Part shown: positions 16,091-23,923 of the stretch, piece after piece
Layout of the letters: each line of letters starts with the position of its first letter
Numbering within the stretch: the stretch's first letter is position 1
DNA from: Streptomyces sp. TLI_235
GTDB taxonomy: Bacteria > Actinomycetota > Actinomycetes > Streptomycetales > Streptomycetaceae
Assembly (NCBI GenBank): GCA_002300355.1
Contig: NSGV01000002.1
Location: 1,302,001-1,366,000, forward strand
DNA length: 64,000 bases
Direction of reading: 5' to 3'
Program-made: the position numbers and the translations under genes
The notes under the pieces: generated by a model
What the model was told of the DNA's origin: nothing
Seen by the model: only the letters and a program-made list of their open reading frames with translations
Databases searched by the model: none

Positions 16091-16486
16091 ATGAGCACGG
16101 TCGAACTGACCACGGCGAACTTCGACGAGATCGTTCCCGGCGCGGAGGGCAAGGACTTCGTCCTGATCGACTTCTGGGCGGCCTGGTGCGGTCCGTGCCG
16201 AATGTTCGGGCCGGTCTTCGAGAAGGCCTCCGAGCGGCACCCCGACCTGGTCTTCGCGAAGGTCGACACCGAGGCGCAGCAGGAGCTCGCGGCGGCCTTC
16301 GACGTGCAGTCGATCCCCACCCTGGCGATCATCCGCGAGGGCGTGCTGGTGTTCGCGCAGCCCGGCGCGCTGCCCGAGCCGGCCCTGGAGGACCTGATCG
16401 GCCAGGCCCGGGAGCTGGACATGTCCGAGGTGCACGCCAAGGTGGCGAAGGCCCGCGCCGAGGCGGAGGCCGCCTCGCAGGCCTGA
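16091..16486 (+). CDS. trxA: Thioredoxin
   Basis: A 131-residue thioredoxin with the active-site loop FWAAWCGPCRMF (Cys33, Cys36) and the cis-proline SIPTL near residue 75. It is about 20 residues longer than classical thioredoxin because of a charged Ala/Glu-rich helix at the C-terminus (VHAKVAKARAEAEAASQA), a form common in streptomycetes. GGAAGGGCAGG precedes the ATG. It would reduce cytosolic disulfides using thioredoxin reductase. A strong hairpin follows it, so it is a single-gene unit. Confidence 0.92.
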   Translation: MSTVELTTANFDEIVPGAEGKDFVLIDFWAAWCGPCRMFGPVFEKASERHPDLVFAKVDTEAQQELAAAFDVQSIPTLAIIREGVLVFAQPGALPEPALEDLIGQARELDMSEVHAKVAKARAEAEAASQA

Positions 16487-16499
16487 GCCGGACGTACGA

Positions 16500-16542
16500 C
16501 GGCGGCGCCCCCCGGGTCACCGGACCCCGGGGGGCGCCGCCG
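16500..16542. terminator. Hairpin terminator between thioredoxin and TetR genes
   Basis: A long stem of complementary CGGCGGCGCCCCCCGGG-type arms begins 13 bases after the thioredoxin stop. It lies between convergent genes and probably serves both. Confidence 0.75.
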
Positions 16543-16565
16543 TGTGCGCGGCCGGCTCGGCCGGT

Positions 16566-17189
16566 TCAGTGCGCGGTGCGGGCGGCGAGGCCGTCGAGGA
16601 GCAGACGCAGGGCGAGGGTGAAGCCGCGGTCGTCGAGCCCGGGGCCGCGGGCGGCGGACGCCTCCAGGGCGCCGGCGAGGGCGGGGTGGCGGGGGCGGTA
16701 CTCGGCGGGGCTGCGGGTGAAGCCGGCGGTGAAGGTCTCCAGGGCGGAGCCGAGCACGAGGTAGTCGAGGGCGGCGGCGGCCTCGGCGGCGTCCGCCGGG
16801 TCGAGGCCGGCCCGGGTGAGGGCGGCGAGCAGCGCGTCGTAGGTGAGCAGCTGACGGTCGGCCTCGACGCGGCGGCGGGCGAGCAGCGCGATGGTGTTGG
16901 GGTGGCGCAGGAAGACGGCGCGGTAGCCGTGCGCGTAGCGGGCGAGGCCGCGGCGCCAGTCGGGGTCGTCGAGCGGGGTGAGGTCGATCTCGGCGTTGAC
17001 GAGTTCGGCGATGTCGTCGAGCAGTTCGTCCTTGCCGGCGACGTGGTTGTAGAGCGAGGCGGCCTTGACGCCGAGGCGGTCGGCGAGGGCGCGCATGGTG
17101 AGGCCGTCGGGGCCGGCGGTGTCGACCACGTCGAGGGCGGCCGCTGCGATGGCCTGCCTGTTCAGCAGCGGCCTGGTCGGTCGCCCCAC
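16566..17189 (-). CDS. TetR family regulator (TetR-C class)
   Basis: A 207-residue repressor. The DNA-binding domain is LNRQAIAAAALDVVDTAG, then LTMRALADRLGVKAASLYNHVAGKDELL (residues 9-57), and the remainder matches the C-terminal domain of the tetracycline-repressor subgroup (DDPDWRRGLARYAHGYRAVFLRHPN). It is divergent from an APC permease with a 17-bp palindrome in the gap, so it most likely represses the permease and itself. The ligand is probably the transported amine or amino acid, which is inference from context. Confidence 0.9.
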   Translation of the reverse strand: MGRPTRPLLNRQAIAAAALDVVDTAGPDGLTMRALADRLGVKAASLYNHVAGKDELLDDIAELVNAEIDLTPLDDPDWRRGLARYAHGYRAVFLRHPNTIALLARRRVEADRQLLTYDALLAALTRAGLDPADAAEAAAALDYLVLGSALETFTAGFTRSPAEYRPRHPALAGALEASAARGPGLDDRGFTLALRLLLDGLAARTAH

Positions 17190-17285
17190 GTGTCCCGTCC
17201 CCTGTTCGCGCGTACCGGTCGAGCGGCCACGTTACAGCCTGGTGTCGGCCTCTTCCGCTACCGGCCGGTCGGGGCTACGGTCCAT

Positions 17286-17302
17286 AACTAACTAAGTTAG
17301 TT
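17286..17302. promoter_or_regulatory. Palindromic operator for the TetR/APC permease pair
   Basis: AACTAACT-A-AGTTAGTT is a perfect inverted repeat of 8-base arms around one base. It is AT-rich in a GC-rich gap and lies 96 bases before the TetR start and 28 bases before the permease start. It is a convincing TetR dimer site overlapping the likely promoters. Confidence 0.75.
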
Positions 17303-17330
17303 TTCGGATCGCGACGGCAAGGCGGACCGC

Positions 17331-18893
17331 ATGACGACCACTCCCCCACGACGGCACAGACCCTCCGCACCGGACGCGCCGGTTGCACCGGAAGCACCGC
17401 ACGCACCGGGCGGGCCGGCGGACGCCGACCGGCTGGCGGCGCTCGGCTACCGGCAGGAGCTGCGGCGCAGCCTCGGCGTGCTCGGCAACATCTCCATGGG
17501 CTTCGCCGTGGTCTCCCCCGTCGTCGGCCTGTACGCCGTCGCCCAGGTCGGCATCGGGGTGGCCGGCGGCGCCTGGGTGTGGGCCCTGCCGGTCTGCCTG
17601 CTCGGGCAGCTGCTGGTGGTCTGCGTGTACTCCGAGCTCGCCTCGCAGTGGCCGCTGGCGGGCGGCGCCTACCAGTGGAGCCGCCGGCTCGCCGGGCCGA
17701 CCTTCTCCTGGCTGACCGGCTGGCTCTGGCAGTTCGCGGTGATGTTCGCCAACACCACCGTCGCCTACCTCGCCGCCCCCTGGTTCTTCGCGCTGTTCGG
17801 CGCCACCCCGACACCGCCGCAGCTGGTGCTGACCGCGCTCGGATTCATGCTGTGCTGCACCCTGGTCAACGCGTACGGGATCACCCTGCTGCGCCGGTTC
17901 GTCTCGCTCGGCATCGCGGCGGAGGCGATCGCCTCGGTGCTGGTCGGCCTGGCGCTGCTGCTGTTCTTCCGCAAGCACGGGCTCGGCCTGCTCACCGACA
18001 CCCTGGGCGCACCGGCGGCCACCGGCACCGGCACCCTGATGTCCTTCCTCGCGGTGGTCGCCGTCGGCGGCTGGGCGTTCATCGGCTTCGACGCCTGTGT
18101 CTCCACCGCCGAGGAGACCAAGGACGCCGCGCGCCAGGTGCCGCGGGCGATGCGGTGGTCGCTGCTCGGCGTCGGACTGGTGGTGATCCTCAACGCGGTC
18201 GCCGTCCCGCTGGCCCACCCGGACCCGGCGGCCGTCGTCGCCGGCACCGACCTCGACCCGGTCACCACCGCGGTCACCGCCGGTTTCGGCGACTGGTCCG
18301 CCAAGCCGTTCGTGCTGGTGGTGCTGGTCAGCTTCACCGCCTGTCTGATGGCCTCGCAGGGCGGCGCCGCCCGCGGGCTGTACTCGCTGGCCCGCGACGG
18401 GGTCTTCCCGTTCTCGGCGCAGGTGCGGAAGGTCAACCGGCACCAGGCGCCGATCGGCGGTCTGGTCGCGGCGACCCTGGTCAGCTGCGCGGCGCTGCCG
18501 CTCGGCCTGGAGTCCACCGCGATCGGCTCGCTGATCGCCTTCGGCACCGCGGCCACGTTCCTGCCGTTCTTCCTGCTGACGGCGGTGGCGCTGGTGGCCC
18601 GCCTGCGGGGCACCTGGCGCCCGGCCGGCGAGGTCTCGTACGGGCGCTGGGGCACCGCGCTGAATCTGCTCGCCGTGCTGTGGACCGGCCTGGAGGTGGT
18701 GAACATCTGCTGGCCGCGGGCGCTGCTCGCACCGCCGGGGGCGCCCTGGTACCAGGTGTGGGCGGCGGTGCTCGGCACCGGCGTGGTGACGCTGGCCGGG
18801 GTCGGGTACCTGGTGGTGCGGCGTCCGCAGCGGCTGATGCGGGAGCAGGGGCCGGCGGAGCGGGACGACCTCCTGCCCCTGAGCGCACACTGA
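17331..18893 (+). CDS. APC superfamily amino acid/polyamine permease
   Basis: A 520-residue membrane protein with about 12 transmembrane helices. After a Pro/Ala-rich cytoplasmic N-terminus (1-35) comes GYRQELRRSLGVLGNISMGFAVVSPVVGLY, the helix 1 region of APC amine/amino-acid permeases. The middle contains WAFIGFDACVSTAEETKDAARQVPRAM, the conserved loop of this family. It should be a proton-coupled importer or an exchanger. The divergent TetR gene and operator suggest substrate induction. Substrate unknown: amino acids, GABA or ethanolamine-type amines all fit. Confidence 0.9.
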   Translation: MTTTPPRRHRPSAPDAPVAPEAPHAPGGPADADRLAALGYRQELRRSLGVLGNISMGFAVVSPVVGLYAVAQVGIGVAGGAWVWALPVCLLGQLLVVCVYSELASQWPLAGGAYQWSRRLAGPTFSWLTGWLWQFAVMFANTTVAYLAAPWFFALFGATPTPPQLVLTALGFMLCCTLVNAYGITLLRRFVSLGIAAEAIASVLVGLALLLFFRKHGLGLLTDTLGAPAATGTGTLMSFLAVVAVGGWAFIGFDACVSTAEETKDAARQVPRAMRWSLLGVGLVVILNAVAVPLAHPDPAAVVAGTDLDPVTTAVTAGFGDWSAKPFVLVVLVSFTACLMASQGGAARGLYSLARDGVFPFSAQVRKVNRHQAPIGGLVAATLVSCAALPLGLESTAIGSLIAFGTAATFLPFFLLTAVALVARLRGTWRPAGEVSYGRWGTALNLLAVLWTGLEVVNICWPRALLAPPGAPWYQVWAAVLGTGVVTLAGVGYLVVRRPQRLMREQGPAERDDLLPLSAH

Positions 18894-18979
18894 CGGACCG
18901 GCGGCCGCGTTGGTGCGGGCCCGGCCGGGGGCGAGCGGGCAGGATGGTCCGCAGGTGACGGCGGCCGGGGAGAGCGAGG

Positions 18980-20395
18980 GTGCACGTGGCGGCGGACGAG
19001 TACGACGTGGTGGTGGTCGGCGGCGGCTCCACGGGCGAGAACCTGGCGGACCGGACGGCTGCGGCCGGGCTGCGGACGATCGTGGTGGAGGGCGGGCTGG
19101 TCGGCGGCGAGTGCTCGTATTACGCGTGCATGCCGAGCAAGGCGCTGCTCCGCCCGGGGGCGGCTGCCGCGCACGCCCGGGCGGTGGCCGGGGTGTCGGT
19201 CGGTGACGGACTGGACGCGGCGGCGGTGCTGGCCCGGCGGGACCGCTTCGCCGACTACTGGACGGACGACGACCAGGTGGCGTGGCTGGACAGGGTCGGC
19301 ATCGAGCTGGTGCGCGGCCACGGGCGGCTGGTCGGCGACCGGGCCGTGCAGGTGGATGGCGGGCGGGTGCTGACGGCACGCCACGCGGTGGCGCTGTGCA
19401 CCGGCAGCTCGCCCGCCCTCCCGGAGCTGCCCGGGCTGGCCGAGGCCCGGCCGTGGACCAGCCGGGAGGCCACGTCGGCGCAGCGGGTGCCGGCCCGGCT
19501 GGCGGTGGTCGGCGGCGGGGTGGTCGCGGTCGAGATGGCCGCCGCCTGGCGGTCGCTGGGCAGCGAGGTCGTACTGCTGTCGCGCGGGCCGCTGCTCGGC
19601 CGGATGGAGCCGTTCGCCGGGGAGCTGGTCGCCGACGGGCTCCGGGCGGCGGGCGTCGAGGTGCGGCAGGCGCGGGTGGCCGGGGTGCACCGGGAGGGGG
19701 ACGGCGAGGTGCGGATCGATCTCGCCGACGGCTCCGCCGTGACTGCGGACGAGGTGCTGATCGCGACGGGCCGCCGGGCCAACACCGCCGATCTGGGCCT
19801 GGAGACCGTCGGGCTGGAGCCGGGCTCCTGGCCGGCGGTGGACGACAGCTGTGCGGTGACCGGGGTGGCCGGCGGCTGGCTGTACGCGGCGGGCGACCTC
19901 AACCACCGGGCGCTGCTGACCCACCAGGGCAAGTACCAGGCGCGGATCGCCGGTGCGGCGATCGCGGCCCGGGCCCGTGGCGAGCGGGTGGACGGCGGCC
20001 GCTGGGGGGCGCACAGCGCGAGCGCGGACACCGCCGGGGCGCCGCAGGTGGTGTTCACCGAGCCGGAGGCGGCGTCCGTGGGACTGACGCTGGCGGCGGC
20101 CGAGGCCGCCGGGCTGAACGTCCGCGCCGTCGACTACGACCTGGGTTCGGTGGCCGGGGCCCGGCTGTACGCCGACGGGTACACCGGCCGGGCCCGGATG
20201 GTGGTCGACCTCGACCGGGAGGTGCTGGTCGGCGCGACCTTCGTCGGCCCGGGGGTCGCGGAGCTGCTGCACGCGGGGACGGTCGCGGTGGTCGGCGAGG
20301 TGCCGATCGCCCGGCTCTGGCACGCGGTGCCCGCGTACCCGACGGTCAGCGAGATCTGGCTGCGGCTGCTGGAGGCCTGGCGCGACGGGGCGTGA
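18980..20395 (+). CDS. Pyridine nucleotide-disulfide oxidoreductase (class I, mercuric reductase/lipoamide dehydrogenase-like)
   Basis: A 471-residue FAD disulfide reductase. It has FAD motif VVVGGGSTGENLADRTAAAG, redox disulfide GGECSYYACMPSK (Cys45, Cys50, normal CxxxxC spacing), NAD motif VVGGGVVAVEMAAAW and the dimerisation domain beginning VVFTEPEAASVGLT. In lipoamide dehydrogenase the C-terminal active-site motif is HPTxSE; here it reads AYPTVSE, with Tyr453 in place of the catalytic His. Mercuric reductases also have Tyr near this place, but the CC tail and NmerA domain are absent. Substrate therefore unclear. The GTG start at 18980 follows GAGAGCGAGGG. Confidence 0.88.
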   Translation: MHVAADEYDVVVVGGGSTGENLADRTAAAGLRTIVVEGGLVGGECSYYACMPSKALLRPGAAAAHARAVAGVSVGDGLDAAAVLARRDRFADYWTDDDQVAWLDRVGIELVRGHGRLVGDRAVQVDGGRVLTARHAVALCTGSSPALPELPGLAEARPWTSREATSAQRVPARLAVVGGGVVAVEMAAAWRSLGSEVVLLSRGPLLGRMEPFAGELVADGLRAAGVEVRQARVAGVHREGDGEVRIDLADGSAVTADEVLIATGRRANTADLGLETVGLEPGSWPAVDDSCAVTGVAGGWLYAAGDLNHRALLTHQGKYQARIAGAAIAARARGERVDGGRWGAHSASADTAGAPQVVFTEPEAASVGLTLAAAEAAGLNVRAVDYDLGSVAGARLYADGYTGRARMVVDLDREVLVGATFVGPGVAELLHAGTVAVVGEVPIARLWHAVPAYPTVSEIWLRLLEAWRDGA

Positions 20396-20429
20396 CGGCG
20401 CGGGCGGTCGCGGGGTGGTCGCGGACGCG

Positions 20430-20455
20430 CACCGGCGCGGTTACGTGCGCCGGTG
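20430..20455. terminator. Hairpin terminator after the disulfide oxidoreductase
   Basis: Nine-base complementary arms CACCGGCGC (20430-20438) and GCGCCGGTG (20447-20455) around an eight-base loop, 35 bases past the stop. Confidence 0.5.
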
Positions 20456-20510
20456 TCGGGCGGGGAGGAGACTGGCGCGGGGGGCCGCGATCGTTCACCG
20501 GATGGTGCGC

Positions 20511-21599
20511 ATGTCCGAGGTGTTGCTGGCCGTCGGAACACAGAAGGGCCTGTTCCTGGGCCGCAGTTCCGACCGCGAGAAGTGGGAGTTCACCGGCCCC
20601 CACTTCGCGATGAACGCCGTCTACTCGGTCGCGGTCGACCGCCGCGACGGCCGGGTGCGGCTGCTGGCCGGCGCGGACTCCAGTCACTGGGGCCCGTCCG
20701 TGTGGTGGTCCGACGACCTCGGCGGGACCTGGCAGGAGCCGGCCCGGCCCGCGGTGCGCTTCCCCGAGGACACCGGCACCTCGCTGGAGCGGGTCTGGCA
20801 GCTGCAGCCGGCCGGCGAGGCGGCGCCCGGCGTGGTGTACGCGGGGACGCAGCCCGCCGCGCTGTTCCGTTCCACGGACCGCGGCGAGACCTTCGAGCTG
20901 GTGCGCGCCCTGTGGGAGCACCCGCAGCGCGCCGAGTGGAACGCGGGCTTCGGCGGCCAGGGCATGCACACCGTGCTCGTCGACCCGCGGGACACCCAGG
21001 CCCTCACCGTCGCCGTCTCCACCGGCGGCGTCTACCGGACGAAGGACGGCGGGGCGAGCTGGTCCCCGTCCAACGCCGGCATCCGCGCCGAGTTCCTGCC
21101 GGACCACTACCCGGAGTTCGGGCAGTGCGTGCACAAGGTGGCCCGGGACGCCGGCGAGCCCGACCGGCTCTACCTGCAGAACCACGGCGGCGTGTACCGC
21201 AGCGACGACGACGGGGCGAGCTGGACGGACATCGGCGGCGACCTGCCCGCGGTGTTCGGCTTCGGCCTGGCCACCCATCCGCGCACCGCCGGCACCGCCT
21301 ACCTCTTCCCGCTCAACGCGGACTACTCCCGGCTGCCGGTGGACAACCGCTGCCGGGTCTTCCGCACCCGCGACGCCGGCGAGACCTGGCAGCCGCTCTC
21401 CGACGGGCTCCCGGACGAGCCGCACTACGGCGTGGTGCTGCGCGACGCCCTGTGCACCGACGACGCCGACCCGGCCGGGGTGTACTTCGGCAACCGCAAC
21501 GGCGAGGTCTACGGCAGCGCGGACGAGGGCGACCACTGGTCGCTCGTGGCCTCGCACCTGCCGGACGTGCTGTGCGTGCGCGCCGCGGCCCTCGACTGA
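20511..21599 (+). CDS. BNR/sialidase-like beta-propeller repeat protein
   Basis: A 362-residue cytoplasmic beta-propeller. Several Asp-box-type repeats can be seen: WWSDDLGGTWQE, LFRSTDRGETFEL, VYRTKDGGASWSP, VYRSDDDGASWTDI, VFRTRDAGETWQP and VYGSADEGDHWSL. No signal peptide is present and the N-terminus MSEVLLAVGTQKGLFLG is the first blade. The family is annotated as exo-alpha-sialidase or WD40/YVTN-like, but the catalytic residues of true sialidases are not evident. I chose ATG 20511 over ATG 20502 because the family begins at this point. Role unknown; likely a scaffold or glycan-interacting protein. Confidence 0.85.
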   Translation: MSEVLLAVGTQKGLFLGRSSDREKWEFTGPHFAMNAVYSVAVDRRDGRVRLLAGADSSHWGPSVWWSDDLGGTWQEPARPAVRFPEDTGTSLERVWQLQPAGEAAPGVVYAGTQPAALFRSTDRGETFELVRALWEHPQRAEWNAGFGGQGMHTVLVDPRDTQALTVAVSTGGVYRTKDGGASWSPSNAGIRAEFLPDHYPEFGQCVHKVARDAGEPDRLYLQNHGGVYRSDDDGASWTDIGGDLPAVFGFGLATHPRTAGTAYLFPLNADYSRLPVDNRCRVFRTRDAGETWQPLSDGLPDEPHYGVVLRDALCTDDADPAGVYFGNRNGEVYGSADEGDHWSLVASHLPDVLCVRAAALD

Positions 21600-21643
21600 G
21601 CTTGCCCCTCCTCGCCCCTCCTCGCCCGCCAGGAAGCCCGACC

Positions 21644-22066
21644 ATGAGCCTGAGCATCCGCAACCGCATCCCCGGGACGGTCACCGGGATCACCACCGGC
21701 GCCGTGATGGCCACCGTGCGGATCGACATCACCGGCGGCCGGGAGCTCACCGCCGCCGTCACCGCCGAGGCCGTCCGCGAGCTCGGCCTGCAGACCGGCA
21801 GCCCGGTGCACGCCCTGGTCAAGGCCACCGAGGTGGCGCTGGCCACCGGTCCGATCAGCGGGCTGAGCATCCGCAACCGGCTGCCCGGGACGGTCTCCGG
21901 GGTCACCACCGGGCCCGCCATGGCGGGTGTGCGGATCGCCGTCGAGGGCGGCGTGGAGCTGACCGCGGCCATCACCGCGGACGCCGCCGACGAACTGCGG
22001 CTGACCGCCGGCACGCCCGTCATCGCGCTGATCAAGTCGACCGAGGTGTCGCTGGACGCCGTCTGA
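21644..22066 (+). CDS. Molbindin-like protein with two Mop/TOBE domains
   Basis: A 140-residue protein built from two tandem copies of the 70-residue Mop domain: SIRNRIPGTVTGITTGAVMATVRI...VHALVKATEVALAT and SIRNRLPGTVSGVTTGPAMAGVRI...VIALIKSTEVSLDA. The copies are about 60 percent alike by eye and arose by internal duplication. Such proteins bind molybdate or tungstate oxyanions as oligomers and buffer molybdenum. AGGAAG lies about nine bases upstream of the ATG. It converges on a molybdopterin-fold gene, which supports the molybdenum link. Confidence 0.9.
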   Translation: MSLSIRNRIPGTVTGITTGAVMATVRIDITGGRELTAAVTAEAVRELGLQTGSPVHALVKATEVALATGPISGLSIRNRLPGTVSGVTTGPAMAGVRIAVEGGVELTAAITADAADELRLTAGTPVIALIKSTEVSLDAV

Positions 22067-22093
22067 GGCGCTCCCCCGCCGGCGGGAGGGTGC

Positions 22094-22540
22094 TCAGTGC
22101 ACCGGCTCGCCGAGCCACACCTCGGTGATGCCACTGACGTAGCGGGCACCGCAGACGTCCGCCGGGACGACCAGTTGCGGCCCCGCCTCGTCCAGCGGGC
22201 TGCCGTCGACGCTGGTGGCCAGCAGCACGTGCTGATTGCCGAACTCCGGATCGATCTCCGCCCAGGAGAGCACCGCCCGGTGCCCGTCCGCGCCCGTCAC
22301 GTCCAGCAGCAGCTGCGGGCGCTGCTTGCGGCAGCGGAGGTCCACCCGGGGGCGGGCCGCACGGAGCACGTCCCACAGCTTCGGCCCGTCGAAGCCGTGC
22401 CGCTGCGGGCCGCTGCCCAGGCAGTCGAAGACCACCTCGACCCGGTGCGCGGGCAACGCGCGCAGTTCGGCCACGGTCAGCTCCGGCGGGGCGTCCAGGC
22501 GCCCGGTCAGTCGCACGGCGGGCCTGGCGGCACGAGGCAT
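22094..22540 (-). CDS. Small molybdopterin-dependent oxidoreductase-fold protein
   Basis: A 148-residue protein resembling the sulfite-oxidase molybdopterin-binding fold: LTVAELRALPAHRVEVVFDCLGSG, then HGFDGPKLWDVLRAA, then DGHRAVLSWAEIDPEFGNQHVLLA and GARYVSGITEVWLG. The Cys in FDC could be the metal ligand. It is shorter than YedY-type enzymes and has no signal peptide, so it may be cytosolic or only a cofactor-binding relative. I preferred the ATG at 22540 over one 18 codons upstream because GGAAGGGACG precedes it. It is convergent with the molbindin gene, with a small hairpin near 22072-22091 between them. Confidence 0.8.
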   Translation of the reverse strand: MPRAARPAVRLTGRLDAPPELTVAELRALPAHRVEVVFDCLGSGPQRHGFDGPKLWDVLRAARPRVDLRCRKQRPQLLLDVTGADGHRAVLSWAEIDPEFGNQHVLLATSVDGSPLDEAGPQLVVPADVCGARYVSGITEVWLGEPVH

Positions 22541-22792
22541 CGGCGTCCCTTCCGGCCGCGCCCTGCGGCCCGGCAGGGGTGGTACCCACCACACTCGCAG
22601 CTACCCGCATGAAGTGCGATATTCACCGGCACCTGCGATGGATCACTGACTTCACACCTGGCATCTGCGGCCGCCTCGGCAGGCCGCGGCCCGGCACAAT
22701 CGGGCGGACGCCCGGGCCTCCACAGCCCCGCCGGGCCACCGGCTGGACGATCGAACGAGAGGGGAACCGGCAGGGTCAGGCTTGCATTTACG

Positions 22793-23300
22793 ATGCTTTC
22801 ACACGGCTCCGCCTGGCAATGGCGAGGCATGGCGGGCGCGGAGGCCGCGGCTGCAGGCCCGGCTGGCCGGCGCAGCCTGCGGGCGGGTGTCGGGCCGGCG
22901 GCGGGCGGCTCGGCGGCCGCGCTGCGCGGGGCCCTGGTCGAGGCCGCGTACGCGCTGGAGTCGGCGCCCGCCGGGACGGTCGCCAGCAGCGCGGAGACCG
23001 ACTCGCTCGCGGCCCTGCTGCAGGGCACCCCGCCCGAGGTGAGGGCCGCCTTCCACCACCGGCTGCTCGCCCCGCCGGCCGCGCACGACCGGGCCAACGC
23101 CGCCTCCCTGCTGGGCACCCTGGACGCCTTCCTCGCCCACGACTGCTCGTGGACCCGCACCGCGGAGGCGCTCCACCTGCACGTCAACACCGTGCACTAC
23201 CACCTGCGCCGGGTCGAGGAGCTCACCGGCCGGAGCCCGGCCCGCCTCCAGGACCGCCTCGACCTCCGCGCGCCCTGCTCTGCGCCCCCCGCTCGGAGCC
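22793..23300 (+). pseudogene. Truncated and frameshifted PucR/CdaR-type regulator
   Basis: The frame from 22793 matches only the last third of PucR-family regulators: ALRGALVEAAYALESAP, then SSAETDSLAALLQGTPPEVRAAF, then TLDAFLAHDCSWTRTAEALHLHVNTVHYHLRRVEELTGR, the C-terminal HTH. The N-terminal PucR and GGDEF-like domains (over 300 residues) are missing. Near 23270 the frame reads DLRAPCSAPP, whereas the next frame gives ALLCAPRSEPV, so a one-base deletion has disrupted the end. The frame then runs into the 3' end of the convergent MarR gene. I read it as a decayed gene; the start is arbitrary. Confidence 0.6.
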
Positions 23301-23354
23301 GGTGCCGCCCGCCCCCACGCCTCGGTCGGCGCGAAGCGCCGCCGACCCGGGCCG

Positions 23355-23819
23355 TCAGTCGCCGCGGGGGCGCAGCCGGGCGGCGACGGTGCCGAGGCTG
23401 TCGGCGAGGGCGGTGAGCTGGGCGGGGGTGAGGACGTCGATCAGGGCCTCGCGGACCGCGGCGACATGGCCGGGGGCGGCGGCACGCAGCGCCTCCCAGC
23501 CCTGGTCGGTGATCTCGGCGAAGACGCCGCGGACGTCGCTGGGGCAGGACCGCCGGGAGACCAGGCCGGCGCGCTCCAACTGGCCGACCTGGTAGGTGAG
23601 TCCGCTCTTGGAGGTGAGCAGGAGGTCGGCGAGCTCGGTCATCCGCAGCGAGCCGTCGGGGGCGGCGGAGAGCTGGACGAGGATCTCGTACTGGGTGTGC
23701 GAGAGGCCGGCGTCCTCCTTGAGCTGGCGCTCCAGGTGGCGGGCGACCAGGTTGCTGGCCGCGACGAAGCCGCGCCAGGCGGCCATCTCGTTCTCGTTCA
23801 GCCAGCGCGGTTCGTTCAT
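23355..23819 (-). CDS. MarR family transcriptional regulator
   Basis: A 154-residue winged-helix regulator with the standard MarR plan: LERQLKEDAGLSHTQYEILVQLSA, then MTELADLLLTSKSGLTYQVGQLERAGLVSRR (recognition helix and wing), then the C-terminal dimerisation helices. A -10-like TAGGAT ends six bases before the ATG, so the mRNA may be leaderless. It is divergent from a LigB-type dioxygenase gene, and two TTCAAATTTGAA-type palindromes lie between them. It should repress both genes and respond to a phenolic or quinone ligand, as described for several MarR/dioxygenase pairs. Confidence 0.9.
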   Translation of the reverse strand: MNEPRWLNENEMAAWRGFVAASNLVARHLERQLKEDAGLSHTQYEILVQLSAAPDGSLRMTELADLLLTSKSGLTYQVGQLERAGLVSRRSCPSDVRGVFAEITDQGWEALRAAAPGHVAAVREALIDVLTPAQLTALADSLGTVAARLRPRGD

Positions 23820-23840
23820 GGGTCGATCCTACCGCTGTTG

Positions 23841-23852
23841 TTCAAATTTGAA
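23841..23852. promoter_or_regulatory. MarR operator 1
   Basis: TTCAAATTTGAA is a perfect 12-bp palindrome, 22 bases upstream of the marR start. It would overlap the marR promoter and so mediate autoregulation. Confidence 0.7.
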
Positions 23853-23877
23853 TGAGGGTGTACCGTCGACAGAAGAT

Positions 23878-23893
23878 GGTTAAAATTTGAACC
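23878..23893. promoter_or_regulatory. MarR operator 2
   Basis: GGTTAAAATTTGAACC is a 16-bp palindrome with one mismatched pair and shares the core AAATTTGAA with operator 1. It overlaps TAAAAT, a probable -10 box of the dioxygenase gene, and lies 31 bases before its ATG. Confidence 0.65.
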
Positions 23894-23923
23894 ACCGGTG
23901 ACAGGCCACGGAGGACGACCACC

